64,000 bases of DNA, from NCBI GenBank assembly GCA_937978655.1, contig CALJUX010000023.1, forward strand, positions 76,389 to 140,388, in the 5' to 3' direction. This document shows, piece after piece, positions 16,705-25,777 of this stretch (positions within the stretch are counted from its first letter, which is position 1; every line of letters starts with the position of its first letter). A model generated the notes under the pieces. It saw nothing but the letters and a program-made list of their open reading frames with translations, was not told where the DNA came from and searched no databases. Source of the stretch: an uncultured Chromatiaceae bacterium (GTDB lineage: Bacteria; Pseudomonadota; Gammaproteobacteria; Enterobacterales; Alteromonadaceae). A program made the position numbers and the translations under genes.

Positions 16705-17985
16705 TCAGAGTGCGGCGAAACTGCGTTTTGCCGCTTCGATGGTCGCAAGCAGATCAGCGTCTGAGTGTGCCAGCGACAGAAAGCCGGCTTCGTAAGCTGA
16801 AGGCGCCAGGTAGATGCCTTCGTTGAGCATCAAGTGGAAGAAACGCTTAAAGGCGTCGACATTACAGTGAGTTGCTTGCTGGTAACTGGTGACTTCAGGT
16901 TGGTCGGTAAAGAAAATACCAAACATACCACCGACCTGATTGGTGCACAGTGGCACCCCGGCGGCGGCGGCAGCCTGTTGCAGCCCCTGTAGCAGTGTTG
17001 CGGTTTTTGCGGTTAAGGCGTCATAGACGCCAGGTTGGCTGATCGCCTGCAAGGCCGCCAGACCTGCTGCCATCGCAATTGGATTGCCCGACAGCGTGCC
17101 GGCCTGATATACCGGCCCCAATGGCGCAATATGCTGCATGATGGCTTTTTTGCCGCCAAAAGCTCCCACTGGCATACCACCACCGATGATTTTACCTAAA
17201 GTGGTTAAATCCGGCGTGACGCCGTAATAGGCCTGGGCGCCGCCCAGCGCAACCCGGAACCCTGTCATCACTTCGTCAAAAATCAGCACGCTGCCGTACT
17301 GATCACACAAATCACGCAGGCCCTGTAAAAAACCAGGCAGTGGTGGAATACAGTTCATGTTCCCGGCTACAGGTTCGACGATGATGCACGCGATATCGCT
17401 GCCGTGCTCGGCAAATAGCTGCTGTAATTGCGCCAGGTTATTGAACTCTGAAGTCAGGGTGTATTTGGCAAAGTCGGCCGGCACGCCCGGTGAATTTGGC
17501 ACTCCCAGCGTTAATGCGCCAGAGCCGGCTTTGACCAGCAGCGAGTCAGCGTGGCCGTGATAACAGCCTTCAAATTTAACGATAGTATTGCGGCCGGTGT
17601 AACCGCGGGCCAGCCGGATGGCGCTCATGGTTGCTTCGGTACCGGAGCTGACCATCCGCAGCATTTCCATCGACGGCACTAAGCTGCTCACCAGCTCTGC
17701 CATGTCAATTTCGGCCGGGCAGGGCGCGCCAAAACTCAGGCCTTTTTCCGCGGCTTTGACCACCGCTTCGCGGATTGACGGGTGGTTGTGGCCAAGTAAC
17801 ATCGGCCCCCAGGAACCGACATAATCAATATAACGTTTGCCATCAACATCATAGATATAAGCACCGTCAGCCCGTTCGATAAAAACCGGTGTCCCGCCGA
17901 CACTTTTAAAAGCACGCACCGGCGAATTCACACCGCCGGGGATGGTTTGCTGGGCGCGGTTGAATAGTTGTTCAGATAAAGTCAT
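16705..17985 (-). CDS. hemL: Glutamate-1-semialdehyde 2,1-aminomutase
   Basis: HemL converts glutamate-1-semialdehyde to 5-aminolevulinate, the C5 route to heme, in the cytoplasm. The 426-residue length is typical. Signatures are NSPVRAFKSVGG at the N-terminus, SSGTEATMSAIRLARG, IFDEVMTGFRVA and the PLP-binding Lys265 in TTLGKIIGGGMPVGAFGG. It follows pyrB by 18 bp on the same strand, and the heme gene hemJ is two genes upstream, so the minus-strand group serves heme and pyrimidine synthesis. Confidence 0.97.
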   Translation of the reverse strand: MTLSEQLFNRAQQTIPGGVNSPVRAFKSVGGTPVFIERADGAYIYDVDGKRYIDYVGSWGPMLLGHNHPSIREAVVKAAEKGLSFGAPCPAEIDMAELVSSLVPSMEMLRMVSSGTEATMSAIRLARGYTGRNTIVKFEGCYHGHADSLLVKAGSGALTLGVPNSPGVPADFAKYTLTSEFNNLAQLQQLFAEHGSDIACIIVEPVAGNMNCIPPLPGFLQGLRDLCDQYGSVLIFDEVMTGFRVALGGAQAYYGVTPDLTTLGKIIGGGMPVGAFGGKKAIMQHIAPLGPVYQAGTLSGNPIAMAAGLAALQAISQPGVYDALTAKTATLLQGLQQAAAAAGVPLCTNQVGGMFGIFFTDQPEVTSYQQATHCNVDAFKRFFHLMLNEGIYLAPSAYEAGFLSLAHSDADLLATIEAAKRSFAAL

Positions 17986-18003
17986 TACAGGGATCCAGGT
18001 GAT

Positions 18004-19014
18004 TTATTTGTGTTTGGCGCTGTACCAGGGCACTTCGCATTCGTATTTATGGATTAAATCTTCGACGCCGAGCGTCAGGGCGAATAATGCCATCCGCACC
18101 AGAATGCCGTTGTCCGCCTGGCGGAAAATGGCCAGGTTCGGGTTCAGGTTCAGGTCATTATCCAGCTCATTGGCTTCAAGCCGTGAATCGCGTGGTAACG
18201 GATGCATAATGACAGTGTTGGACTTACAGTGTTTGGTGTAAATTTCCTGATTGAGCCGGAATTTACCGCGGTATTTGTTCGCCTCTTCCTGCGACGGGAA
18301 ACGTTCTTCCTGGATCCGGGTCTGGTAGACAATATCTGCGCCGATATTGCCGGCAAGCTCATCGGTAATACGGACTTTATGGCCGGCATTTTCAATCGCC
18401 GAGACAATTTCATCCGGCATTGCCAGTTCGTTGGGCGCGATCAGCGTGAACTGAATGTTTTTATACAGACATAACAGTTTCGACAGCGAATGCACGGTCC
18501 GACCGAATTTTAAGTCGCCAATCATCGCAATATGCATGCCTTCCACGCTTTGTGCCGACGCCGCCAGCTCGCGCTCGATGGTAAACAAATCCAGCAACGC
18601 CTGGGTTGGATGTTCGTTGGCGCCGTCGCCGCCATTTAAGACCGGGACCCGGCTGCCTTCAGCAAATTCAGCAACACTGCCGGCCTGCGGATGGCGCATT
18701 GCGATCACGTCACTGTAACTGCTGATCATCCGGGCGGTATCAAACAGTGATTCCCCTTTTGACAGGGCAGAAGACTGGATGCCGGTTGTTTCGCGGACTT
18801 CACCGCCGAGCAGGTTAAAAGCGCAACCAAAGCTGACGCGTGTGCGGGTACTGGGTTCAAAAAACAGATTGCCTAAAATTGCACCGTCGAGCACGCGGGT
18901 TCTTTTTTGCCGCAGGGCATATGGTTCCATCGAACGGGCAATGCGGAAGACATGCGAAATACTGTCGCGATCAAATTGCTTGACCGACAGAATGTGTTGA
19001 CCTTTGAAGTTCAT
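18004..19014 (-). CDS. pyrB: Aspartate carbamoyltransferase
   Basis: PyrB joins carbamoyl phosphate and aspartate, the first committed step of pyrimidine synthesis. The 336-residue protein has the carbamoyl-phosphate motif FFEPSTRTRVSF, the conserved HPTQALLDLFTI, and DLKFGRTVHSL. No pyrI (regulatory subunit) follows, since hemL comes directly after. It is longer than E. coli PyrB (311 aa), like the variants in Shewanella-type bacteria. Whether it is regulated without PyrI cannot be told from sequence. Confidence 0.94.
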   Translation of the reverse strand: MNFKGQHILSVKQFDRDSISHVFRIARSMEPYALRQKRTRVLDGAILGNLFFEPSTRTRVSFGCAFNLLGGEVRETTGIQSSALSKGESLFDTARMISSYSDVIAMRHPQAGSVAEFAEGSRVPVLNGGDGANEHPTQALLDLFTIERELAASAQSVEGMHIAMIGDLKFGRTVHSLSKLLCLYKNIQFTLIAPNELAMPDEIVSAIENAGHKVRITDELAGNIGADIVYQTRIQEERFPSQEEANKYRGKFRLNQEIYTKHCKSNTVIMHPLPRDSRLEANELDNDLNLNPNLAIFRQADNGILVRMALFALTLGVEDLIHKYECEVPWYSAKHK

Positions 19015-19102
19015 GCTCGGGGCCTATAACTGGAGGTGACAGACAGCGGCGTTGCCGCAAACTGCACGACATTATAATCAAAGACGGGCAGCAAACCCAG
19101 TG

Positions 19103-19534
19103 CTAAAACGGTTTGACCACCGCCAGGATCACCACGGCAAACAGGATCAGTACCGGCGCTTCATTAAAAAAGCGATAAAAACGCCCGCTACGCTGGTTGC
19201 GGTTGTGTTTAAAATCAGCCAGCAATTTAAAGCAATACCCGTGATAGCCGTAAAGCAGACCGACCAGTAACAGCTTCAGATGCATCCAGTGGCTGGCCGC
19301 AAACCAGGCCTTGCCATAGCTGTAAATCAGCACCAGTCCGAACACTGCGGTCAGAATGGCAAAAGGGGTGACAAAATAGAGCAGGCGCCGTTCCATCACT
19401 TTAAACTGGCGGTCGACATCGGCGGATTGATTTTCAGCGTGATAAACAAACAGCCGTGGTAAATAAAAAATGCCGGCAAACCATGCCACCATAAATGCAA
19501 TATGCAGTGCTTTACAGACCAGTAACCAGCTCAT
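19103..19534 (-). CDS. hemJ: Protoporphyrinogen oxidase HemJ (UPF0093/CopD-like membrane protein)
   Basis: A 143-residue membrane protein with four hydrophobic helices. The N-terminal SWLLVCKALHIAFMVAWFAGIFYLPRLFVYH contains the conserved His11 and the FYLPRLFVYH signature of the HemJ family, which oxidises protoporphyrinogen IX in the late heme pathway. The GHxxLK-type segment MHLKLLLVG is also present. The location just upstream of pyrB-hemL supports a heme role. CopD-like proteins share the fold, so a small doubt remains. Confidence 0.8.
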   Translation of the reverse strand: MSWLLVCKALHIAFMVAWFAGIFYLPRLFVYHAENQSADVDRQFKVMERRLLYFVTPFAILTAVFGLVLIYSYGKAWFAASHWMHLKLLLVGLLYGYHGYCFKLLADFKHNRNQRSGRFYRFFNEAPVLILFAVVILAVVKPF

Positions 19535-19590
19535 CGGGGCTCCTTCACTTTACAGACATTATCCGGTGCTTCCGGGTTTCCTGCATTGAT

Positions 19591-21297
19591 TTATAACAAA
19601 TTATTTTGTCGCATTAATAACGCACGCACTTGTTCCCAACTGACCAGTCCCAGTGGCGGGCCGGCACTTTCATCGTCATAGACCAGCACTGCGCCTTCGC
19701 GCTGGTCGCCGATCTCCGCAAACACTTCAGCCATAGTGGCCTGATGGCTGACTGAACCCACCGGGATAAATCGCAGGGCACTTTCACCGGATACTGACAG
19801 GCTGACATCATAAGTAGCCAGCTCAAACTGCTGATCTACGGCGTATTGCCGTCGCACCAGTACTGACTGCTGCGGCTCGGCGCTGTCCAGTGCCTGAATC
19901 ACCTGAGCGTCTGATGGGTTATCCAGCTGCAGATAGTTTTGCTGCAGCATGGCCAGCACGCCCACTTTTTGCAGCACATCGTCAGCCGGCGCCAGCTTAT
20001 ACGGCAACTGCAAAAAGTCGAGTTGTTGCAGAAAAATTGATTTGGTATGGAAGAACTGCACAGCAGTGACATAAGAGGCGGTGATCACCAGAATCGACGG
20101 CACCACCAGCTGTGGATTCGATGCCAGCTCCATCACTGCGACCAGCGCGGCCAGCGGGGCATGTAAGGTTGCCGCCATCATGCCGGCCATGCCGAGTAAA
20201 GCATAGGTCCCTGCCGCACTGTGGTCGCCGCTGAATAACGACGGCACAAATGCCAGGATGGTGCCCATGACAATGCCGATGCCAAATACCGGACCGACAA
20301 TCCCGCCCGGCACGCCCAGACCGAGTGCGATAACGGTCAGCAGGATTTTGGCGGTAAATATGGCAAACAACAGCAGCAGTTCACTGGGGGCTGACACGGC
20401 GTAGTGAATAGCGCCGGTTTCGGCTCCCAGCGCCTGAGGCACCAAGCTGCCAATAATCGCCGTGAGCAGCGCAGCCAGCACCAGCCGGAACGCCAGATGC
20501 CAGCGCTGGAAGGTTTTCATCGTCAACATCAGGCTCTGATTAAAAAAGGTCGCTACGACGCCCATCGCCACGCCAGCGAGCAAAAGATAAGGCAGATGCC
20601 AGTTGCTTAGCGTGATCATGGTCAGGGTGTGCAGGTCGTTGCCGGTGCCAAAAAATGCCTGCGTGACCAGTGCGCCCATCGTGGAAGCGAGCATGATCGG
20701 GACAAAAACGTGGATGCGGTATTCGCGCAGTACGACCTCCATCACGAAGATGACGGCAGCCAGCGGTGTATTAAAAGATGCCGAGATGCCGGCGGCGATA
20801 CCGCAGCCGGCCAGGATCCGGATGCTGTTATATGGCAGGCGCAGATATTTGCCAAACATACTGGCACCGAATGCGCCCAAATGTACCGAAGGCCCTTCGC
20901 GGCCGACCGAAAAGCCGGCACTGAGAGCGGCGACACCGCCAAAGAATTGCTGCAGGGTGTTTTTCCAGGGCATCAGACCATATTTCAGCTTGATCCGATG
21001 GATCACAAACGGAATGCCCAGCCGGTAGTGTTTTAAGCCAATCGCCAGACCAATCAGCGTGATCAGTGCCGCGGCAATAAAAGGCAACACTGCCCTGTGT
21101 TGCAGGCTAAGGCTGGTAAAGTCGTCGCTGTGGCTCAGGTAGAAGCTCTGGATCGCCATGATCGCGAGGCGAAATAAGACGATCAGCAGTGCGGCGACCA
21201 GACCGCCCACTGCGCCCAACAGGCAGAGTTGCAATGAGGTGACAGGCAACGCCAGCCGACGCCGCAGTGGGGGTAACCACTGTTTCACGCGTTTCAT
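19591..21297 (-). CDS. ClC-family chloride channel/transporter with C-terminal CBS region
   Basis: A 568-residue protein starting at MKRVKQW (a TTG 33 bp upstream is less likely). The ClC core covers about residues 20-420, and a CBS-type regulatory region covers the rest, with about 10 or more transmembrane helices. The gating glutamate is present in GREGP (E134). The central anion-site motif usually read GSGIP is RLGIP here (92-96), so the serine is leucine. The position of the E. coli internal proton glutamate (E203) falls on Val188 in VMEVV by visual alignment. It may be an uncoupled channel rather than an exchanger. It is divergent from the gene at 21339. Confidence 0.88.
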   Translation of the reverse strand: MKRVKQWLPPLRRRLALPVTSLQLCLLGAVGGLVAALLIVLFRLAIMAIQSFYLSHSDDFTSLSLQHRAVLPFIAAALITLIGLAIGLKHYRLGIPFVIHRIKLKYGLMPWKNTLQQFFGGVAALSAGFSVGREGPSVHLGAFGASMFGKYLRLPYNSIRILAGCGIAAGISASFNTPLAAVIFVMEVVLREYRIHVFVPIMLASTMGALVTQAFFGTGNDLHTLTMITLSNWHLPYLLLAGVAMGVVATFFNQSLMLTMKTFQRWHLAFRLVLAALLTAIIGSLVPQALGAETGAIHYAVSAPSELLLLFAIFTAKILLTVIALGLGVPGGIVGPVFGIGIVMGTILAFVPSLFSGDHSAAGTYALLGMAGMMAATLHAPLAALVAVMELASNPQLVVPSILVITASYVTAVQFFHTKSIFLQQLDFLQLPYKLAPADDVLQKVGVLAMLQQNYLQLDNPSDAQVIQALDSAEPQQSVLVRRQYAVDQQFELATYDVSLSVSGESALRFIPVGSVSHQATMAEVFAEIGDQREGAVLVYDDESAGPPLGLVSWEQVRALLMRQNNLL

Positions 21298-21338
21298 GGT
21301 AAAGTACCGGGCTAAGATGTGGAAAGACAAAAGATAAC

Positions 21339-22079
21339 ATGCTGAGTCTGCTGATGAAACTTCGATTCAATCAAGTTGCTGTGCTTTGGTTGCGCCAGCA
21401 TTGGTGGCTGGTGCCTGTGGTATCCGTCGCCCTGTTGTCCGGCTGGTGGCTGGGAAACTGGCAGTTGTGGCAACAAATACAGCAACACACGCAGCAGGGA
21501 CAGCAGCAACAGCTGAAATTACAACAGGCAGAGGCCGGTCTTGCGGACGCACTGCGGCAGCGCGATTTTCTGACAACCGAACTGGCGGTGGAGAAAAACA
21601 CCAATCAGCTGTTGCAACAGGACATCAAGGAGCAGCAGCAAAAGCTGTTTGATTTTAAAAAGGAGCTGGCGGTTTACCAGAAAATTGTGGCGCCCGTGCC
21701 GGAAAGCGGCACTTTGGTGATCGACAGTTTCCGCCTGCAGCCTGGCACAGCAGTGGGTCGCTATCAGTTCAGCCTGTTGCTGATTGAACAGAACAAACAA
21801 AAGAAACAAAGCAAGGCACAGCTCGAGATCAGGCTGAAAGGCAAAAAGAAGAAAAAGGCTGTTGATGTCGATTTGTTAAAACTGGCTGGTTTTAATAATA
21901 AAGCGAAGCGTTTGATTATAAAAAACTTCCGCGCAATAGAAGCTGATTTTGTCTTGCCGGCTGGCTTTACCGCAGAAAAGATAGAGATCCGCCTGAGCAG
22001 TAATTCCGGCCAGGGTGACAGCACAATATTGCTGCGTAAAGAGCTGGCCTGGGATGGCCAGAGTGAAATACTTGATTAA
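21339..22079 (+). CDS. DUF6776-like inner-membrane coiled-coil protein
   Basis: A 246-residue protein with one N-terminal transmembrane helix (about residues 22-42, WWLVPVVSVALLSGWWLGNW). It continues with a Gln-rich coiled coil (about 45-125) and a beta-rich periplasmic C-terminal domain containing a lysine run, LKGKKKKKAVD. It resembles proteins placed in DUF6776 in Alteromonadales; the family name is from memory. Function is unknown. A second in-frame ATG lies six codons on (MKLRFNQV) and is an alternative start. It is divergent from the ClC gene and 56 bp upstream of erpA. Confidence 0.65.
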   Translation: MLSLLMKLRFNQVAVLWLRQHWWLVPVVSVALLSGWWLGNWQLWQQIQQHTQQGQQQQLKLQQAEAGLADALRQRDFLTTELAVEKNTNQLLQQDIKEQQQKLFDFKKELAVYQKIVAPVPESGTLVIDSFRLQPGTAVGRYQFSLLLIEQNKQKKQSKAQLEIRLKGKKKKKAVDVDLLKLAGFNNKAKRLIIKNFRAIEADFVLPAGFTAEKIEIRLSSNSGQGDSTILLRKELAWDGQSEILD

Positions 22080-22135
22080 AACGCTCGGGTATTAGATAAT
22101 CCGGCACCATTTTTCTGTAGCCGTCAGGAGTTGTC

Positions 22136-22477
22136 ATGTCCGAAATGCAGATGCCCATCCAGTTTACTGATGCCGCCGCCAACAAAGTGCTGGCATTGAT
22201 CACCGATGAAGAAAATCCGGCGTTAAAACTGCGCGTTTATGTGACAGGTGGTGGTTGTTCTGGTTTCCAGTACGGTTTTACCTTTGACGAGAAAGTGAAT
22301 GATGGTGACCTGACCATTGAAAAACATGGTGTAACTATGGTCGTGGACCCAATGAGCCTGCAATATTTAGTCGGCGGTGTAGTCGATTATACCGAGGGCT
22401 TACAAGGCAGCCGTTTCACAGTACAAAATCCAAACGCCACCACAACTTGTGGCTGTGGCTCCAGTTTCTCCGTCTGA
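22136..22477 (+). CDS. erpA: Iron-sulfur cluster insertion protein ErpA
   Basis: ErpA is an A-type carrier that delivers [4Fe-4S] clusters to apoproteins such as IspG. The 113-residue protein carries the three invariant cysteines: Cys41 in GGGCSGFQYGF and Cys105 and Cys107 in CGCGSSFSV. The ATG is preceded by CAGGAGTTGTC. A strong hairpin lies just after the stop, so it is probably the last gene of its transcript. Confidence 0.97.
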   Translation: MSEMQMPIQFTDAAANKVLALITDEENPALKLRVYVTGGGCSGFQYGFTFDEKVNDGDLTIEKHGVTMVVDPMSLQYLVGGVVDYTEGLQGSRFTVQNPNATTTCGCGSSFSV

Positions 22478-22484
22478 TCTGCCG

Positions 22485-22511
22485 GACCAGCCCACATCAT
22501 GTCGGCTGGTC
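22485..22511 (+). terminator. Hairpin after erpA
   Basis: GACCAGCC (22485-22492) and GGCTGGTC (22504-22511) form a perfect 8-bp stem with an 11-nt loop. There is no long U-run directly after it (TGTCCTGTCTT), so termination may be weak. Confidence 0.5.
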
Positions 22512-22886
22512 TGTCCTGTCTTATTTCCCCGCTGTTTTTTTCACCAAACATGACATGCGATGCCTTTTTGCAATATAATGCATCACTTAAAGTAACAAAA
22601 ATATTACTTTTTGCTTATGTTTGTCATCGCAATCCAGTTGTTTTCACAGCCTTAAATTGAAACTAATTTTTATATTACTTTGATTATTAAAGATATCTTT
22701 TTGATTGTTAACGACAAGTGGTATGGTCAGACAAATTTTAACGGTTGTAACTGTACGCTCGTCGCATCCTATGGTTTAATGAACCGATTTTTATTGCTTA
22801 TTGGGACACCAGTAAGGTTTGGATTTTTATTTGGCAGGAAGTGTTTTACATAAAAAAAGCGTTCAACGCTGGGAGACTGTTTAGTT
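22512..22886. other. AT-rich intergenic region upstream of the XRE gene
   Basis: No gene is visible. The region is clearly AT-richer than its surroundings. It holds an inverted repeat AAAGTAA (22589-22595) / TTACTTT (22604-22610), and the 10-mer ATATTACTTT occurs twice, at 22601-22610 and 22672-22681. These are candidate operators for the small XRE regulator that follows. No confident promoter hexamers were found. Confidence 0.5.
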
Positions 22887-23129
22887 ATGAAAGGTACTAA
22901 AAGCGTCATTTCTGACGAAAATAAAAGATTGTGCTTGTGGCTTAAACGCCAGCGCCAGGATAAAGGACATACCATGCGCAGCCTGTCTGAAGTATTGGGC
23001 ACACCACATTCTTTTATCGGAAAAGTAGAGAATCAGGAACGTCGTTTAGATGTCGTGGAATTTGTCCGGTATTGCCAGGCATTGGAAGTGGACCCAGCGG
23101 AAGGATTACGGCAGGTGACTCAGCCTTAA
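22887..23129 (+). CDS. Small XRE-family helix-turn-helix regulator
   Basis: An 80-residue protein that is essentially a single HTH_XRE domain: LCLWLKRQRQDKGHTMRSLSEVLGTPHSFIGKVENQERRL covers helices 1-4, with the recognition helix near PHSFIGKVE. It is followed by EFVRYCQALEVDPAEGL, the usual fifth helix. There is no ligand domain. GGGAG lies 15-11 nt before the ATG. It stands alone between two terminators with a long AT-rich leader that may carry its own operators. Target genes are unknown. Confidence 0.88.
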   Translation: MKGTKSVISDENKRLCLWLKRQRQDKGHTMRSLSEVLGTPHSFIGKVENQERRLDVVEFVRYCQALEVDPAEGLRQVTQP

Positions 23130-23152
23130 GCGCTGGGGCATCTGAAACAGAC

Positions 23153-23177
23153 AAAGCCGCAGTTTGCGGCTTTTTTT
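23153..23177 (+). terminator. Rho-independent terminator after the XRE gene
   Basis: AAAGCCGCA (23153-23161) pairs with TGCGGCTTT (23165-23173) across a 3-nt loop, and the T-run continues to 23177. This is a standard intrinsic terminator for the plus-strand gene. Confidence 0.9.
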
Positions 23178-23262
23178 ATGTACAGGATATAGGGTACGCC
23201 GAAAATGTCGGTACCTGCTACCCAGAGCTTCATTGCTGATGTAAGGTCGCGATCTTTTGTTG

Positions 23263-24609
23263 TCAGATCTGCTGTCCGCGCTGTTTCAGCAAATGCATGA
23301 TGTACCACAATAACCCGAGCGCAGGGATCACCATCAGTGATGTCAGCAGGAAAAACAACGACCAATTGCCATCGAGCCAGTCGACCAGACTACCACCAAA
23401 AGACGCCATTGAGGTGCGGCCAAAGTTCCCCACCGATGCAAGCAAGGCATATTGGCTGGCAGAAAAGGCCACCCCGGTAAACGCCGATAAAAATGACACA
23501 AAAGCCACAATCGAAAAGGCAGTAGTGAAATTATCCAGAATAATGGTCCAGAACAGCAGCTGTTCGTCCGGTCCGACGTTGGCAAGCCAGGCGAACATCA
23601 GATTACTGGCGGCCATCGCCAGCCCGCCAATCACCAGGCCTTTAAATACGCCAAAGCGGGTATTGAGCAGGCTGCCAAGCAGTGTAAAAAAAACCGTTGC
23701 GCCCCAGCCGATTAATTTCGAATATTCAGCGATTTGTTCGTTAGAAAACCCCACTTCCCGATAGAACTGGATCGACATCCGGCCGAGGAAGGATTCGCCC
23801 AATTTAAAGGTCAGAATAAACAAAATCAGCAGCACTGAGACTTTCAGGCCATTGCGGCGGATAAACTCAGCAAAGGGCTCGCAGACAGTCACTTGCAGCC
23901 ACAGCAGCATCGGATGTGCATGGCTGTTTTGATAACGCTCAGCCGCTTTTAATTGCAGCAGGTCACGGTTGGATTCCGGCTCGCGGACCCACAAGGTGCC
24001 AAGTGCCAGAATTGCCAGCAGCAGCGCCAGCCCAAAATATACGGCAGACCAGCCAACGCGGTCTGCATAATGAAACGCCAGATAACCCGGCAACGAATAG
24101 CCGGTCCACCAGCCCGCTACTCCCATAGCTGCAGCGGTTGGCAATTTCAGCGGGTCCTGGCCAATGATATCAATCCGGTAACCATCAATCGCTACGTCCA
24201 TACTGGCAGCTGCGGCGGCGATGGCCAGTGCCAGCAGAGAGGTCCAGAGCAGGCTGGCAGCAGGATTGGTCAGGGCTATTCCGACGGTGAATACCACAAT
24301 CCATAGCTGTAACAGTAAAATCCAGCTGCGTCGCTGCCCGAGGCGTGAGTACAAATAAGGCAGCCGGACCCGGTCAAGCAGGGGGGCCCAGAGAAAATTG
24401 ATGGCGTATACGGCAGTGACGGAGCCAAAATAACTGATGGCGGCGCGCGATAAATCTGCATCTTTCAGCCAGCCGGTCATGGCACTGCTAATCAGTACCC
24501 AAGGGTAGCCGGATGAACAGCCCAGTAAAAAAATAAACCACAGGCGCGGGTCGCGGTAAACCTTCATTGCAGTGAACCAGCCCGGTGCGGGGCGCACAAC
24601 TTCAGACAT
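23263..24609 (-). CDS. ampG: AmpG-type muropeptide MFS permease
   Basis: AmpG imports GlcNAc-anhydroMurNAc peptides from the periplasm for cell-wall recycling and, where AmpC is present, beta-lactamase induction. The start was chosen at MSEVVRPAPG (448 aa); a longer frame from 24657 lacks a ribosome site. The protein is polytopic, with MFS helices throughout. It carries family-like segments LLGCSSGYPWVLISSAMTGW, NFLWAPLLDR, GQRRSWILLLQ and SMDVAIDGYRID. yajG and bolA lie upstream, as in the E. coli ampG-yajG-bolA region. Confidence 0.9.
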   Translation of the reverse strand: MSEVVRPAPGWFTAMKVYRDPRLWFIFLLGCSSGYPWVLISSAMTGWLKDADLSRAAISYFGSVTAVYAINFLWAPLLDRVRLPYLYSRLGQRRSWILLLQLWIVVFTVGIALTNPAASLLWTSLLALAIAAAAASMDVAIDGYRIDIIGQDPLKLPTAAAMGVAGWWTGYSLPGYLAFHYADRVGWSAVYFGLALLLAILALGTLWVREPESNRDLLQLKAAERYQNSHAHPMLLWLQVTVCEPFAEFIRRNGLKVSVLLILFILTFKLGESFLGRMSIQFYREVGFSNEQIAEYSKLIGWGATVFFTLLGSLLNTRFGVFKGLVIGGLAMAASNLMFAWLANVGPDEQLLFWTIILDNFTTAFSIVAFVSFLSAFTGVAFSASQYALLASVGNFGRTSMASFGGSLVDWLDGNWSLFFLLTSLMVIPALGLLWYIMHLLKQRGQQI

Positions 24610-24744
24610 CCGGCATTGCTCCAGCGCGGTACAGTCACAAAGCCGCCACCTTAACAAAGCAGACTGGTCAAAGCAAAGTGCTGTGCAGCGGATGCGAAGA
24701 TATTACTGCCAGATTTGGCTGCAAGGATGTAACCGCTGGCAGTG

Positions 24745-25065
24745 TTATGGCCTGACACCGACAAAATCGGCCGGCACCGGGGTTTTTCCCAGCAGATACC
24801 CCATGCACTGGTGCAGCTCGCGACGCAGTCGCCGGTCGGTTTTTAATTCAGTTTCAGAGCAAAGTTCCAATTGATACAGCAAATGCCAGAACACCATTTC
24901 CCGAAAAGATTGTGGCGTTTTACTGTTGATTTTCAATTGGGCCCACTCTTCCAGCGTATCCCAGACAAACAGGTGCATCTCGCGGTGTGGCAACTGACCG
25001 CGTAAATAACGCGCCAGATAAAACACCAGCTGCTTAGATTTATGCTCCAGAAACACATCTAACAT
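24745..25065 (-). CDS. Hypothetical protein, 106 residues
   Basis: Not recognised. The start was chosen at MLDVFLEHKSKQ (25065), preceded by CAGGGTG; a longer frame to 25128 has no ribosome site. The protein is soluble, rich in charged and aromatic residues, and probably all-helical, with no signal peptide or metal motif. It lies between ppiA and ampG on the same strand, with about 120 bp to ppiA and 135 bp to ampG. Confidence 0.7.
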   Translation of the reverse strand: MLDVFLEHKSKQLVFYLARYLRGQLPHREMHLFVWDTLEEWAQLKINSKTPQSFREMVFWHLLYQLELCSETELKTDRRLRRELHQCMGYLLGKTPVPADFVGVRP

Positions 25066-25186
25066 AACCGCACCCTGTTTAACAAAGGTGGCAACGGCCA
25101 CTTTGGTTAACCACAACAAGCCTGCCAAGGCTTATCAACACAGCACTGCAACCGCAGCGCTGTGTCTTGGGCAAGTATAGACGGTA

Positions 25187-25777
25187 TTATTTAGCAGGAA
25201 GTAATATTGCGCGGGCGATCACGACAGGCTTCTTCGGCACATTCTCCCAGCCAAGTTTTTCGTTCAGGCCGGTTTCGAGTTTGCGGATCTTCTCGATGGT
25301 TTCAAATCCTTCCACCACATTGCCAAAAACGGCGTAGCCCCAGGTTTTACCTGGATTTAAACTGGTGTTTTCATTGAGGTTAATAAAAAACTGATTCGAA
25401 GCCGTATGCGGGCCTTTTTCCTGATGTGCCATCGCCACACTGTACTGAATGTTTTTCAGGCCATTGCCTGACTCATTGGGGATCTCCGCCAGGTTTTTGA
25501 TGGCGACATACTCGCGGTCATAACCGCCACCCTGCAGCACAAATTCCGGTTCTAACCGGTGAAACACTGTGCCGTCGTACATCTTTTTATCGACGTAGGT
25601 CAAAAAGTTATTCACCGTCAGAGCCGCTTTCATCCGATCCAGCTCAATGACAATGTCGCCTTCGGTTGTCACCAGTTTTACCCGCGGAAACAGGTTGTCT
25701 TTTTGCAGATGTTCACCGGCAGCAAAAACCAGCGAGCTGCTGAGCAAACACAACAAAGCAAAGATACGCTTCATCAT
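25187..25777 (-). CDS. ppiA: Periplasmic peptidyl-prolyl cis-trans isomerase (cyclophilin)
   Basis: A cyclophilin-type proline isomerase exported to the periplasm, with a signal peptide of about 19 residues ending SLVFA before AGEH. Family segments are VFHRLEPEFVLQGGG, MAHQEKGPHTASNQFFINL and GYAVFGNVVEGFETI, covering the catalytic Arg and the proline-binding surface. The 196-residue length fits PpiA. The ATG abuts the yajG stop, so the pair is cotranscribed and probably coupled. Confidence 0.93.
   Translation of the reverse strand: MMKRIFALLCLLSSSLVFAAGEHLQKDNLFPRVKLVTTEGDIVIELDRMKAALTVNNFLTYVDKKMYDGTVFHRLEPEFVLQGGGYDREYVAIKNLAEIPNESGNGLKNIQYSVAMAHQEKGPHTASNQFFINLNENTSLNPGKTWGYAVFGNVVEGFETIEKIRKLETGLNEKLGWENVPKKPVVIARAILLPAK

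Noticed and set aside
20603..21028. Long plus-strand frames opposite the ClC gene
   Set aside because: They are antisense shadows of a well-supported gene, with no start signals or family features.
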